Source: Variovorax paradoxus
GTDB lineage: Bacteria; Pseudomonadota; Gammaproteobacteria; Burkholderiales; Burkholderiaceae_C
Direction: 5' to 3'
Length of the DNA: 64,000 nucleotides
NCBI RefSeq assembly: GCF_030811855.1
Contig: NZ_JAUSRN010000002.1
Coordinates: forward strand, 186,001-250,000
Part shown: positions 19,930-32,174 of the stretch, piece after piece
How positions within the stretch are numbered: the first letter of the stretch is position 1
How the letters are laid out: each line of letters begins with the position of its first letter
Notes under the pieces: generated by a model
Database searches by the model: none
What the model was told of the DNA's origin: nothing
What the model saw: only the letters and a program-made list of their open reading frames with translations
Position numbers and translations under genes: made by a program

Positions 19930-21978
19930 TTATTCAAACTCCAGAATAATTTGATCGACCGCGAGCGACTCGCCCTTGTTGGCCGAAACCTTGCCCACCA
20001 CGCCGTCTTGCGTGGCGAACAGCACGTTCTCCATTTTCATCGCCTCGATCACCGCCAGCTTCTCGCCGGCGCGTACCTGCTGGCCCGGCTGCACAGACAC
20101 CTCGACCAGCAAGCCCGGCATTGGCGACATGAGGAACTTGCTCAGGTCGGGCGGTGCCTTGTAGGGCATCAGCGCGAGCAGCCGCGCGCCCAGCGGCGAC
20201 AGCACCATGGCCTCGATTTGCGTGCCGTCGTGCGACACGCGCAGCGCCAGCGGGTTCCTGCCTGCGCCGCGCTCCACCTGTGCGGTGAACGGCCGGTCAT
20301 TGACCATGCCCTGCACGCGAACGGCGCCCAGCGCAAAGCCGCTGTCGATCTTGTAGCTCTTGCCGCCCACGGCCACGGCGCTGGCGCCGGTCTTGCCGTG
20401 AAAGTCGGTCACCGAGACCGGATGGTGCACGTGCTTGCCCTCCGGCCCCAGTTCCACCACCACGAACTGCTCGCCCACCTTCACGCCATGGCCTTCGAGC
20501 TGACCGCTGATGCCAGAGGCGCGCGCGCGGTAGCGCCGATGCACATAGGCCGCGAGCGCAATCAGGAACGACGGATCGGCGTGCGGCACGTCTTCGGCAT
20601 GGAAGCCCTTGCCGTAGTGCTCTGCAATGAAGCCGGTGTTGAAGTCGCCCGCCACGAACTTGGGATGCGCAAGCAACGCCGCCTGGAAAGGAATGTTGCT
20701 GCTGATGCCGCGGATCACGAAGCCATTGAGCGCCTCGCGCATGCGGGCTATCGCATGCTGCCGGTCTTTGCCGTGCACGATGAGTTTGGCGATCATCGAG
20801 TCGTAATACATCGGGATCTCGCCGCCGTCGTACACGCCGGTGTCCACGCGCACGCCGTTCAGGCGTTCGGTGTCGCTGGCAAACATGGTCTCGGCCGGCG
20901 GCTGGAACTTCACCAGACGGCCCGTCGAAGGCAGGAAATTGCGGAACGGATCTTCGGCATTGATGCGGCACTCGATGGCCCATCCATTGCGCTTCACCTC
21001 GGCCTGCGTGAGCGGCAGCTCTTCGCCCGCCGCGACGCGGATCATCAGCTCGACCAGGTCGAGCCCGGTGATGCACTCAGTCACCGGATGCTCCACCTGC
21101 AGCCGCGTGTTCATCTCCAGGAAATAAAAGCTCTGGTCCTTGCCGACCACGAACTCCACGGTACCCGCGCTCTGGTACTTAACAGCCTTGGCCAGCTGCA
21201 CCGCCTGCTCGCCCATTGCCTTGCGCGTCGCGTCAGAGATGAAGGGCGATGGCGCCTCCTCGATCACCTTCTGGTGTCGACGCTGGATCGAGCATTCGCG
21301 CTCGTTCAGGTAGATGACATTGCCATGCGAATCGCCCAGCACCTGGATCTCGATGTGGCGCGGCTCCTCCACGAATTTCTCGATGAACACGCGGTCGTCG
21401 CCAAAGCTGTTCAGCGCCTCGTTGCGGCACGAGGTGAAGCCCTCGAAGGCCTCCTTGTCGTTGAACGCGACGCGCAGGCCCTTGCCGCCGCCGCCGGCTG
21501 AGGCCTTGATCATCACGGGGTAGCCAATGTCCTTGGCGATCTCGACCGCACGCTCGGCCGTTTCGATGGCATCGTTCCAGCCCGGAATGGTGTTGACCTT
21601 GGCTTCGTTCGCGAGCTTCTTCGAAGCGATCTTGTCGCCCATCGCCGCGATCGAATAGTGCTTGGGCCCGATGAAGGCAATGCCCTCTTCCTCGACCTTG
21701 CGCGCAAAGGCTTCGTTCTCCGACAGGAAGCCGTAACCCGGATGCACCGCCTCGGCGCCGGTCTGCTTGCAGGCCGCAATGATGCGGTCGGCCTGCAAGT
21801 AGCTCTCGCGGCTCGGCGCGGCGCCGATGTGAACGGCCTCGTCGGCCAGTTCGACGTGGCGGGCTTCCTTGTCGGCGTCGGAATAGACGGCAACGGTAAG
21901 GATGCCCATCTTCTTGGCCGTCTGGATCACGCGGCAGGCGATTTCACCGCGGTTGGCGATCAGGATTTTTTTAAACAT
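19930..21978 (-). CDS. pccA: Propionyl-CoA carboxylase alpha subunit (biotin carboxylase and carrier)
   Basis: A 682-residue biotin-dependent subunit. The N-terminal biotin carboxylase starts MFKKILIANRGEIACRV, with the ATP-grasp loop KASAGGGGKGLR and the LQVEHPVTE motif. A middle linker leads to a C-terminal carrier domain with EAMKMEN, whose Lys carries biotin. It carboxylates biotin for the CT subunit encoded just upstream. Propionyl-CoA is favoured over acetyl-CoA by the neighbours pccB, meaB and mcm. The start at 21978 has a GGAG site; a second, partial copy of the first 11 codons lies 115 bases upstream. Confidence 0.93.
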   Translation of the reverse strand: MFKKILIANRGEIACRVIQTAKKMGILTVAVYSDADKEARHVELADEAVHIGAAPSRESYLQADRIIAACKQTGAEAVHPGYGFLSENEAFARKVEEEGIAFIGPKHYSIAAMGDKIASKKLANEAKVNTIPGWNDAIETAERAVEIAKDIGYPVMIKASAGGGGKGLRVAFNDKEAFEGFTSCRNEALNSFGDDRVFIEKFVEEPRHIEIQVLGDSHGNVIYLNERECSIQRRHQKVIEEAPSPFISDATRKAMGEQAVQLAKAVKYQSAGTVEFVVGKDQSFYFLEMNTRLQVEHPVTECITGLDLVELMIRVAAGEELPLTQAEVKRNGWAIECRINAEDPFRNFLPSTGRLVKFQPPAETMFASDTERLNGVRVDTGVYDGGEIPMYYDSMIAKLIVHGKDRQHAIARMREALNGFVIRGISSNIPFQAALLAHPKFVAGDFNTGFIAEHYGKGFHAEDVPHADPSFLIALAAYVHRRYRARASGISGQLEGHGVKVGEQFVVVELGPEGKHVHHPVSVTDFHGKTGASAVAVGGKSYKIDSGFALGAVRVQGMVNDRPFTAQVERGAGRNPLALRVSHDGTQIEAMVLSPLGARLLALMPYKAPPDLSKFLMSPMPGLLVEVSVQPGQQVRAGEKLAVIEAMKMENVLFATQDGVVGKVSANKGESLAVDQIILEFE

Positions 21979-22093
21979 CTGTGGTCTCCGCGATGAAATC
22001 GCCGCACGCTTCGCGTGCCAAGCAATGTGACTTCGTCGCTGCGCCGCTTTGCGGCTGGTCACCGCGATTGGCGATCAGGATTTTCTTGAACAT
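21944..22093 (-). repeat. Direct duplication of the pccA 5' end
   Basis: The 35 bases 21944-21978 and 22059-22093 are direct repeats with three mismatches. Both encode MFKKILIANRG and all three differences are silent (TTT/TTC, AAA/AAG, AAC/AAT). The 80 bases between them contain two short hairpins (GCCGC-aaa-GCGGC and GCACGC-ga-AGCGTGC). Confidence 0.9.
21971..22093 (-). pseudogene. 40-codon truncated duplicate of the pccA start, possible leader ORF
   Basis: The upstream ATG at 22093 has a good GGAGAAGAAGAAC leader and reads MFKKILIANRG, then 29 unrelated codons, ending in TAA at 21971. The stop lies eight bases inside the real pccA gene, whose ATG is at 21978. It may be a dead remnant, or a translated leader whose termination feeds ribosomes to pccA. 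It sits 20 bases after the pccB stop (reading pccB to pccA). Confidence 0.6.
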
Positions 22094-22113
22094 GTTCTTC
22101 TTCTCCGTACCGC

Positions 22114-23658
<1,545 letters not shown>

Positions 23659-23698
23659 GGTGTGCTTCCGAAGCTGTGGTCCTGAATTGTGTGGGCCG

Positions 23699-24748
23699 TC
23701 ATGGCCTGGCCGTAATGGCCGCCGCCGCAAGCAGCTGGCGTGCCGCCGTCGATGCGGGCAGCGAGCCTTCTGCCACCTGCTGAGTGAGTTGGGGCAGCAG
23801 TTCACGCACCTGCGCGTGATGCCTGAAGGCCTGCTTGAGTCCGGCGTCGATGCGTTCCCACATCCACGCCGTCGCTTGTTTTTCCCGACGCTTGGCGAGC
23901 TTGCCATTGGCGGTCTGCAGTTGCCTGAACTGCGTGACGGCATTCCAGAATGCATCGACGCCCGTGCCGGCCAGCGCGCTGAGCTGCAGCACCTTGGGCA
24001 GCCAGAAGCGCACCTCCACGCCGCTGTGCGCATCGTGCACCGCATGCGCGTGGTCTGGATTGCCCTGGTGGCCGAAGAGGCGCAATGCAGAAGTGATCTG
24101 CGCCTGCGCACGCGTGGCGGCATCCTTGTCGATGTCGGCCTTGTTGATGACGACCAGATCGGCCAGCTCCATCACGCCCTTCTTGATGGCCTGCAGGTCG
24201 TCGCCCGCATTGGGCAGCTGCATCAGCACGAACATGTCCGTCATGCCGGCCACGGCGGTTTCGCTCTGGCCCACGCCCACGGTCTCGACGATCACGACGT
24301 CGTAGCCCGCAGCCTCGCACACCAGCATGGCCTCGCGCGTCTTCTCGGCCACGCCGCCGAGCGTGCCGCTCGACGGGCTGGGACGGATGTAGGCGCGCTC
24401 GTGAACCGAGAGCCGCTCCATGCGCGTCTTGTCGCCCAGGATGGAGCCGCCCGACACGGTGGACGACGGGTCAATGGTGAGCACCGCCACGCGGTGCCCC
24501 TTGCCGATCAGCAGCAGGCCCAGCGTTTCAATGAAGGTCGATTTGCCGACGCCCGGCACGCCCGAGATACCCAGGCGAAAGGAGTTGCCGGTGCGCGGCA
24601 GCAGCGCGGTGAGCAGCTCGTCGGCCTGCACGCGATGGTCGGCGCGGGTGGATTCGAGCAGCGTGATGGCCTTGGCGATGGCGCGGCGCTGCACCATGCC
24701 GTCCGGCTCGGTGATCGCGCGTTCGAGTGCCTCGGCCGACTTCAGCAC
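23699..24748 (-). CDS. meaB: Methylmalonyl-CoA mutase-associated GTPase MeaB
   Basis: A 349-residue G3E-family GTPase that loads and protects the B12 cofactor of methylmalonyl-CoA mutase. Visible are the P-loop [18 protein letters not shown], the switch segment [29 protein letters not shown] and the NKAD guanine motif. The GTG at 24748 is taken as start; it overlaps the GNAT gene by seven bases. The gene was formerly often named argK. Its place after mcm supports the MeaB role. Confidence 0.93.
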   Translation of the reverse strand: MLKSAEALERAITEPDGMVQRRAIAKAITLLESTRADHRVQADELLTALLPRTGNSFRLGISGVPGVGKSTFIETLGLLLIGKGHRVAVLTIDPSSTVSGGSILGDKTRMERLSVHERAYIRPSPSSGTLGGVAEKTREAMLVCEAAGYDVVIVETVGVGQSETAVAGMTDMFVLMQLPNAGDDLQAIKKGVMELADLVVINKADIDKDAATRAQAQITSALRLFGHQGNPDHAHAVHDAHSGVEVRFWLPKVLQLSALAGTGVDAFWNAVTQFRQLQTANGKLAKRREKQATAWMWERIDAGLKQAFRHHAQVRELLPQLTQQVAEGSLPASTAARQLLAAAAITARP

Positions 24749-25215
24749 GCCCCCTCCGACGACGCGCGCCAGCGGTAGTGCAGATCGACGCCCTCCTCGC
24801 CTTCGAGCACGAAGCCGTGCCGCTGATAGAAGCGGTTGGCGTCGCTCTGCACGAGCGCGGTGAGCTTGATGTCCAGTTGCTGTTCGCGCGCCTGTGACTT
24901 GGCCCACTCCAGCGCCCATTCGCCGATGCCCAGTCCCTGGAAGCCGGTGCGCAGGTAGAGATGATCGAGCCGTAGCGCATCCGCACCCTCGGGCTTGAGC
25001 GTGACGAAACCAATGCGCCGGTCGCCGTCGAGCACGATGTGGTGCATGAAGGGCACGATGAAGCCGGCCTGGAGCCGCTCGCGCGAACGCGCGGGGTCGA
25101 AGCGCCCGACGCGCTCCAGGCTCGGGCGCATCGCATCGACGCGCAAGGCGAGCATGGCTTCGAAATCGCTGGAATCCACCGGCTGCAGCGACAGCCGTGA
25201 CAAGAGATCGCCCAC
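24742..25215 (-). CDS. GNAT-family N-acetyltransferase
   Basis: A roughly 157-residue acetyltransferase. The fold is seen as a first strand [18 protein letters not shown], the [20 protein letters not shown] acetyl-CoA loop (Q-x-x-G-I-G), and [20 protein letters not shown] at the end. The start is uncertain: a GTG at 25215 is the best choice, 14 bases after the mcm stop. It lies between mcm and meaB in the propionate module. The substrate is unknown; acetylation of a protein such as an acyl-CoA enzyme is only a guess. Confidence 0.8.
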   Translation of the reverse strand: MGDLLSRLSLQPVDSSDFEAMLALRVDAMRPSLERVGRFDPARSRERLQAGFIVPFMHHIVLDGDRRIGFVTLKPEGADALRLDHLYLRTGFQGLGIGEWALEWAKSQAREQQLDIKLTALVQSDANRFYQRHGFVLEGEEGVDLHYRWRASSEGAC

Positions 25216-25229
25216 GTCTAGCGTCCCGA

Positions 25230-27392
<2,163 letters not shown>

Positions 27393-27412
27393 GAGGGGCC
27401 GTTGTGCGGTGT

Positions 27413-27443
27413 CTTGCAGGGTAGTCGCAAATTTGCCTGCAAG
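27413..27443. promoter_or_regulatory. Nested palindrome between mcm and the GntR gene
   Basis: Eight-base arms CTTGCAGG and CCTGCAAG are 15 bases apart and enclose the perfect 10-base palindrome GCAAATTTGC. It lies 20 bases upstream of the mcm start and 78 bases upstream of the regulator start. It is a plausible operator for the divergent GntR protein; no experimental motif is known to me. Confidence 0.4.
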
Positions 27444-27520
27444 GGATTTGCAAGCCGCAGCGAGTCTAACCGATCCATAATTATTAATTCAAACCCAATT
27501 TTTGCGGTACAGTCCGACCC

Positions 27521-28168
27521 ATGTCCGCCCTTACCCTCACACCGCGCGCCCTCTATGAAGAGGTGGCCGAACTGCTGCGCCAGCGGATCTTCCGCCGCGA
27601 GCTGGAGCCGGGCAGCTGGATCGACGAGCTCAAGCTGGCCGAGGAATACGGCATCAGCCGCACGCCGCTGCGCGAAGCGCTGAAGGTGCTGGCTGCCGAA
27701 GGCCTGGTGACGATGAAGGTGCGGCGCGGCGCCTACGTCACCGAAGTGTCGGAACAAGACCTGGCCGACGTGTACCACCTGCTCTCGCTGCTCGAGAGCG
27801 ACGCGGCCGGGGTGGTGGCCGAGCGCGCCACCGATACGCAGCGCGCGGAACTGAAGGCGCTGCACGCCGAACTGGAGGCCGCCGCCGCCCCGGGCAAGGA
27901 AAACCGGGAACACTTCTTTGCGGTGAACGAGCGCTTTCACATGCGCCTATTGGCCATTGCCAACAACAAGTGGCGCGACCAGATGGTGGCCGACCTCCGC
28001 AAGGTGATGAAGCTCAACCGCCACAATTCGCTGCTCAAGGAGGGGCGGATTGCCGAATCGCTGGCGGAGCACCGCGCAATGATGGCGGCGATCGAATCGC
28101 GCGACGCCACGGCGGCGATGGCGCGCATGCGCGAGCATTTCAAGAATGGCCTTGAAGCCGCGAACTGA
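27521..28168 (+). CDS. GntR-family regulator with FCD domain
   Basis: A 215-residue regulator. The winged HTH (YEEVAELLRQRIFRRELEPG, then LAEEYGISRTPLREALKVLA) is followed by a helical FCD ligand domain with FFAVNERFHMRLLAIANN and the metal His region AEHRAMMAAIESRD. It is divergent from mcm with 128 bp between, so it probably controls the propionyl-CoA module in response to a pathway acid. A dispersed repeat starts at its stop codon. Confidence 0.92.
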   Translation: MSALTLTPRALYEEVAELLRQRIFRRELEPGSWIDELKLAEEYGISRTPLREALKVLAAEGLVTMKVRRGAYVTEVSEQDLADVYHLLSLLESDAAGVVAERATDTQRAELKALHAELEAAAAPGKENREHFFAVNERFHMRLLAIANNKWRDQMVADLRKVMKLNRHNSLLKEGRIAESLAEHRAMMAAIESRDATAAMARMREHFKNGLEAAN

Positions 28169-28264
28169 GCTCGCCCCCCAGTCTTCGCGCACTTCGTGTC
28201 GCTACTCCAACCACCTACCGGGGGCAACACCTGAGGCCCGGCGAAGCCGGTTCCTCGGTGTTCC
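28168..28264 (+). repeat. Dispersed intergenic repeat, copy after the GntR gene
   Basis: It begins at the last base of the gntR stop codon and carries the same blocks as the copy at 19832-19926: CTTCGCGCACTTCGTGTCGC, CCGGGGGCAACACCTG and a CCGGC-GAA-GCCGG hairpin. Both copies start within a few bases of an upstream stop codon and in the same orientation to it. Confidence 0.85.
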
Positions 28265-28289
28265 ACGAAGGAGCCACGCTGCCGCGTCG

Positions 28290-29075
28290 CTAATCGGGGT
28301 TCACGGAGCCGGTTTCGGCCGAGATGCGCCGGGCCACTTCGAGCAGGCGGGGCGCGACCTCCGTGAGCATCATTTCCTTCGGCAGCAGGTAGGCTGGGCC
28401 GCCGCAGCTCACGCCGTAGTGCTCGCCATGCGGGCCCTTTAGCGCGAAGCCGAGCGCGTGGATGTGAGGATGCCATTCGCCGAAAGAGCTGCAATAGCCC
28501 ATCCGGTCGTACTCTTCGATTCCGGCCATCAGGCGCGGCTCGATGGAAGGCCATTTTTCGCCGCTTTCCTCGCGGATCCGTTCCAGCAGCGTGGCCCGCT
28601 CCGCGGCGGGCAGCGCCGCAAGACAGGCCCGTCCAGCGGCCGAAGTGACCACGGTCAGCCGGGTGCCGATCTCCAGGCGCGAACTGATCAGGGCCGAGCG
28701 CGGCCGCAGCGAATCGATGACCAGCATATCGAGATCATCGCGCACCGCGACGTGGACACTGGCGCCTGCAAATTCCGATAGCTCCGCCAGGTGCGGCCTT
28801 GCCACGGAACGCAAGTCGAACTGGCGAAGGTAGCGGCTGCTCATGTCCAGCAGTGCCGGACCGAGGCTGAAGCGCTCGCTGTCCGTTGCCTGCCGCAGAT
28901 AGCTCGCACCGACCAGCGTGGCGGTCAGGCGCGATACCGTCGCCTTGGGAATGCCCGTGGCGTCGGCCAATTCGCGGTTGCTCACCGGACCCGCCGCCAT
29001 CCCAATGACCTTCAACAGGGCCAGCCCGCGTCCGAGCGCGGTGACTTCTTCCTTGCCCCCTGCCGTGTCAGTCAT
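28290..29075 (-). CDS. IclR-family transcriptional regulator
   Basis: A 261-residue regulator. The winged HTH (ALGRGLALLKVIG, then NRELADATGIPKATVSRLTATL) is followed by an IclR effector domain with ALISSRLEIGTRL and a C-terminal GGPAYLLPKEMM segment. It is convergent with the GntR gene and lies downstream of dusA on the same strand. No catabolic gene is directly beside it, so the target is unclear. The upstream 148 bp are AT-rich for this window and probably hold its promoter. Confidence 0.92.
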   Translation of the reverse strand: MTDTAGGKEEVTALGRGLALLKVIGMAAGPVSNRELADATGIPKATVSRLTATLVGASYLRQATDSERFSLGPALLDMSSRYLRQFDLRSVARPHLAELSEFAGASVHVAVRDDLDMLVIDSLRPRSALISSRLEIGTRLTVVTSAAGRACLAALPAAERATLLERIREESGEKWPSIEPRLMAGIEEYDRMGYCSSFGEWHPHIHALGFALKGPHGEHYGVSCGGPAYLLPKEMMLTEVAPRLLEVARRISAETGSVNPD

Positions 29076-29223
29076 GAATGCGAAACCCCTACTTATCAGT
29101 TGTTTCTTGATTCTTCAGCAGAAAAATTGAAAAGATGCAGCCCCCATCAAATCATTATCATTTTGGAACACATTGCGTTGCTGAAGCGCCAAGCTCGGGC
29201 GCCAGTACGCTCTCCGACAGGGC

Positions 29224-30264
29224 TCAGGCGGCCTCTGCCACCGGCTCATGCGCCAGCGCCATCACCTCGTGCGGGGGCCGTGTCTTGAGCCGATGATCGC
29301 TCCAGACTTGGCGCCAGCGGCGCGCGCCTGGCAGCCCGTTACGCAGGCCCAGCATGTGCCGGGCGATCGACGACCACTGGGTGCCGTGGTCGGCCGCCTC
29401 GCGCACCATGTAGTCGCACATCAGCGCCTCGACCTCTTCCCGTGTGAACGGCTGCGGCGCCGCGCCGTAGAACTCGGCGTCCCACTCCGCCAGCCACCAG
29501 GGGTTGTGATACGCCTCCCGCCCGACCATGACGCCGTCGAGCAGCCGAAGGTGTTCATGCACCTGCGCATTGGCCGAAATACCGCCGTTGATCGAAAAAG
29601 CCAGGGCCGGAAAGTCGTGCTTTAGCCGGTGCACGAGCTCGTAGCGCAGCGGCGGAATCTCGCGGTTCTGCTTCGGGCTCAGCCCCTGCAGCCAGGCATT
29701 GCGGGCGTGGACGATGAACGTGCCGCAGCCTGCATCGCTCACCGCGCCGACAAAATCGCGCACGAAGTCGTAGCTTTCGATCTTGTCGATGCCGATGCGG
29801 TGCTTGACCGTGACCGGAAGGCTCGTCACGTCGACCATGGCCTTCACGCAGTCGCCCACCAGCGCCGGCTCCGCCATCAGGCAGGCGCCAAAAGCGCCGC
29901 GCTGCACGCGCTCGCTCGGGCAGCCGCAATTGAGGTTGATCTCGTCGTAGCCCCACTCTTCGCCGAGCTTCGCGCAGTGCGCCAGGTCGGCCGGCTCGCT
30001 GCCGCCCAGTTGCAAAGCCACGGGGTGCTCTTCGGCGTTGAAGCGAAGGTGACGGGGCACGTCGCCATGGATCAGCGCGCCGGTGGTCACCATCTCGGTG
30101 TAGAGCAGCGCGTGGCGCGACAGCAGGCGGTGGAAGTACCGGCAATGGCGGTCCGTCCAATCCATCATCGGCGCCACGGAAACGCGCATAGCCTCGGAAA
30201 TAGGGCTCTCTCTAGGAAAACCAAGGCCTGACGCGGGGTTACTGCTGTTCTCTCTCGGTGTCAT
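29224..30264 (-). CDS. dusA: tRNA-dihydrouridine synthase DusA
   Basis: An FMN enzyme that reduces uridines 20/20a in the tRNA D loop. It has VAPMMDWTDRHCRYFHRLL, NLNCGCPSERVQRGAFGACL with the catalytic Cys, VTVKHRIGID, HARNAWLQGLSPKQNR and INGGI. The start is ambiguous: ATG at 30264 gives 346 residues, and ATG at 30189 (MRVSVAPMMDWTD) gives 321 and starts at the conserved sequence. The frame is open to 30504, but that part shows no family similarity. Confidence 0.93.
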   Translation of the reverse strand: MTPRENSSNPASGLGFPRESPISEAMRVSVAPMMDWTDRHCRYFHRLLSRHALLYTEMVTTGALIHGDVPRHLRFNAEEHPVALQLGGSEPADLAHCAKLGEEWGYDEINLNCGCPSERVQRGAFGACLMAEPALVGDCVKAMVDVTSLPVTVKHRIGIDKIESYDFVRDFVGAVSDAGCGTFIVHARNAWLQGLSPKQNREIPPLRYELVHRLKHDFPALAFSINGGISANAQVHEHLRLLDGVMVGREAYHNPWWLAEWDAEFYGAAPQPFTREEVEALMCDYMVREAADHGTQWSSIARHMLGLRNGLPGARRWRQVWSDHRLKTRPPHEVMALAHEPVAEAA

Positions 30265-30575
30265 TCGATGTCGTTTGGTGCCATTTCGGAGCCGTCGTTG
30301 GTACATTTCTGCCACAAATTCGGCGTGTACCAACTTGAGGTGCACCTTGGGCAGCATCATTAAACCCAAGCGCGCAGACGGAAGCGTAGCGCACATGGCC
30401 CGCATCCGAATCAAGGACGCTGCTCGCGGTAGACCGGTTGCGCTAGTCCGCGAAGGGGCACACCCTCGAAGCCCCAGTTCATTCACCTTCGTTGAGTGCG
30501 GCAAGCTGCCAGGTCAAGACGTCGAGCGCCGGTCATCCACTGTCAGTGCGCGCCCCACGAGAGCGCAAGCAGTTC
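30265..30575. other. 311 bp without a recognised gene
   Basis: The region separates dusA from the amidohydrolase gene. The dusA frame remains open through most of it but is unlike the family. I see no integrase, tRNA fragment, long repeat or strong hairpin. It presumably holds the dusA promoter and the end of the amidohydrolase transcript. Confidence 0.5.
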
Positions 30576-31931
30576 TCAGCGTCTCTGAAACCGCTCGTCG
30601 GCCAACTGAGAAAGCGTCGCCGCAGTCAGTGCGCGAACGCCCACGCGCATCGCTGACTCGTCGATCTGGAACAACGGCGAGTGATTCACCGGCCCGTCCT
30701 TGTCGCCCATCGGCGAGGCGTTCAGCATCCAGAACACGACCGGCACACCGGTCGAACCGAAGGCGCCGAAGTCTTCCGATCCCATGGAAGCAGGCATCTG
30801 GCTCACCTTCGCGGCACCTCCCGCGGCGACACCGAAAGCGCCCACCAGCGAGAGCGTGGCGTCCCGGTCGTTGACCAGCACCTCGTAGCCGTCTCCGCTG
30901 TCGATCTTGACGTCCGCCTGCACGCCGTAGCTGGCCGCGATTCCCGTGGCGCGGCGGCGGATTTCCTCCTGGGCTATCTTCTGGTTCGTCGGCGACAGCG
31001 CGCGGATCGTGCCGGCGATCTCGGCCGTCTCGGGAAGCACATTGAAGCGATTCCCGCTTTGCAGCATGCCGGTGGTCACGATCGTGGGCCCACCGTCGAT
31101 GGTCGGGTTGAGCCGATGGCTCACGATGTTCTGCAGGCCCAGCACGGTCTCGGCCGCGGCCAGCATGGGTGTGTTGGAGGCCCACGGCGCCGCTCCGTGG
31201 CCGCCCGTGCCCTTGAACTGGATACGAAACACGTCGATGCTGGCCAGCATCGGGCCCGGCCTGTAGCGGATCGCGCCGGACGGCGCCTGGTTGCTGATGT
31301 GCTGGCCGAGCACGACATCGACCTTGGGGTTGTCGAGCACGCCCTCGCGCACCATCGCCATGGCGCCGCTGGACTTGCCCAGGCCCGGGCCGATCTCCTC
31401 GGCCGGCTGGAAGATGAAGACCACCGTGCCAGCCAACTGTTCGCGCAACGACGACAGCACCTTGGCTGCGCCCAGCAGCATGGCGACGTGCGCATCGTGC
31501 CCGCAGACATGCGACACGGCGACGGGCTTGCCCAGCCAGTCCGCCTTGGCTGTGGACTTGAAGGGCAGATCGTTGCGCTCCTCCACGGGCAAGGCATCCA
31601 TGTCCGCCCGCAGCGCCACCACAGGGCCCGGACGGCCACCACGCAGCACGGCCTTGATGCCCGTGCCGGCGATTCCGGTGCGCACCTCGACGCCGGGCAT
31701 GCCAGCGAGGGCCTGGGCGATGTACTTCGCGGTATCGGTTTCCTGGTAGGCCAGCTCGGGGTTCTGGTGGACATGCCGGCGCCACTCGACCACTTGGGGC
31801 TGTGTGCCATCGGACAGGACCAGGGCCTGTGACAGCAGCGTGGAGGGCGTCGCGGGCGCTGTGTTTTGTGCATGCGCTCCCGCGAAAGTGGCTCCGAGAA
31901 TGAAAGCGCAGACGTGGCGTCGAATGTTCAT
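30576..31931 (-). CDS. Exported M20D amidohydrolase (hippurate hydrolase family)
   Basis: A 451-residue metallopeptidase-family amidase with a signal peptide (MNIRRHVCAFILGATFAGAH, cleavage near AHA-Q). Metal-site motifs include LRADMDALPV, CGHDAHVAMLLGAAKVL, FQPAEE and the dimer-domain GGHGAAPWAS, with SEDFGAFG at the C-terminus. It probably hydrolyses N-acyl amino acids or amides in the periplasm. The ATG at 31931 is chosen because it begins the signal peptide; the frame extends 13 codons further. It is divergent from the acyl-CoA ligase gene. The natural substrate is unknown. Confidence 0.88.
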   Translation of the reverse strand: MNIRRHVCAFILGATFAGAHAQNTAPATPSTLLSQALVLSDGTQPQVVEWRRHVHQNPELAYQETDTAKYIAQALAGMPGVEVRTGIAGTGIKAVLRGGRPGPVVALRADMDALPVEERNDLPFKSTAKADWLGKPVAVSHVCGHDAHVAMLLGAAKVLSSLREQLAGTVVFIFQPAEEIGPGLGKSSGAMAMVREGVLDNPKVDVVLGQHISNQAPSGAIRYRPGPMLASIDVFRIQFKGTGGHGAAPWASNTPMLAAAETVLGLQNIVSHRLNPTIDGGPTIVTTGMLQSGNRFNVLPETAEIAGTIRALSPTNQKIAQEEIRRRATGIAASYGVQADVKIDSGDGYEVLVNDRDATLSLVGAFGVAAGGAAKVSQMPASMGSEDFGAFGSTGVPVVFWMLNASPMGDKDGPVNHSPLFQIDESAMRVGVRALTAATLSQLADERFQRR

Positions 31932-32100
31932 GATGAATTGGAAAGTTGCCGGAAAAGTTGCGTGAATCATGCATTGCCGGCTCTGTGGCGCGGCGTGACA
32001 GCCCAGCCAGGTAGCTCGCCACGGTGGTTACCGCTATTCCCCGGGTTTCCCCGGGCCAGCTCGCGTTGTAGTGGGCAATCAAAGCTGCTAGCATAAGTTA

Positions 32101-32118
32101 ACTTACCGGCCGGCATGT
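32101..32118. promoter_or_regulatory. Candidate TetR operator before the acyl-CoA ligase operon
   Basis: The 18 bases ACTTACCGGCCGGCATGT form a palindrome with two mismatches. Nearly the same sequence lies at 51064-51081 beside the TetR gene of this region. It is 57 bases upstream of the ligase start and could control that operon and perhaps the divergent amidohydrolase. Confidence 0.55.
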
Positions 32119-32174
32119 AAAAACAAAGCCGGCAAATCGCTCGACGTGACAGAAGAAAGACACGAGACAACGAG

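Noticed and set aside
30189..30575. Genomic island integrated at the 5' end of dusA
   Set aside because: dusA is a known integration site, but no integrase, direct repeat of the dusA start or phage gene is visible nearby.
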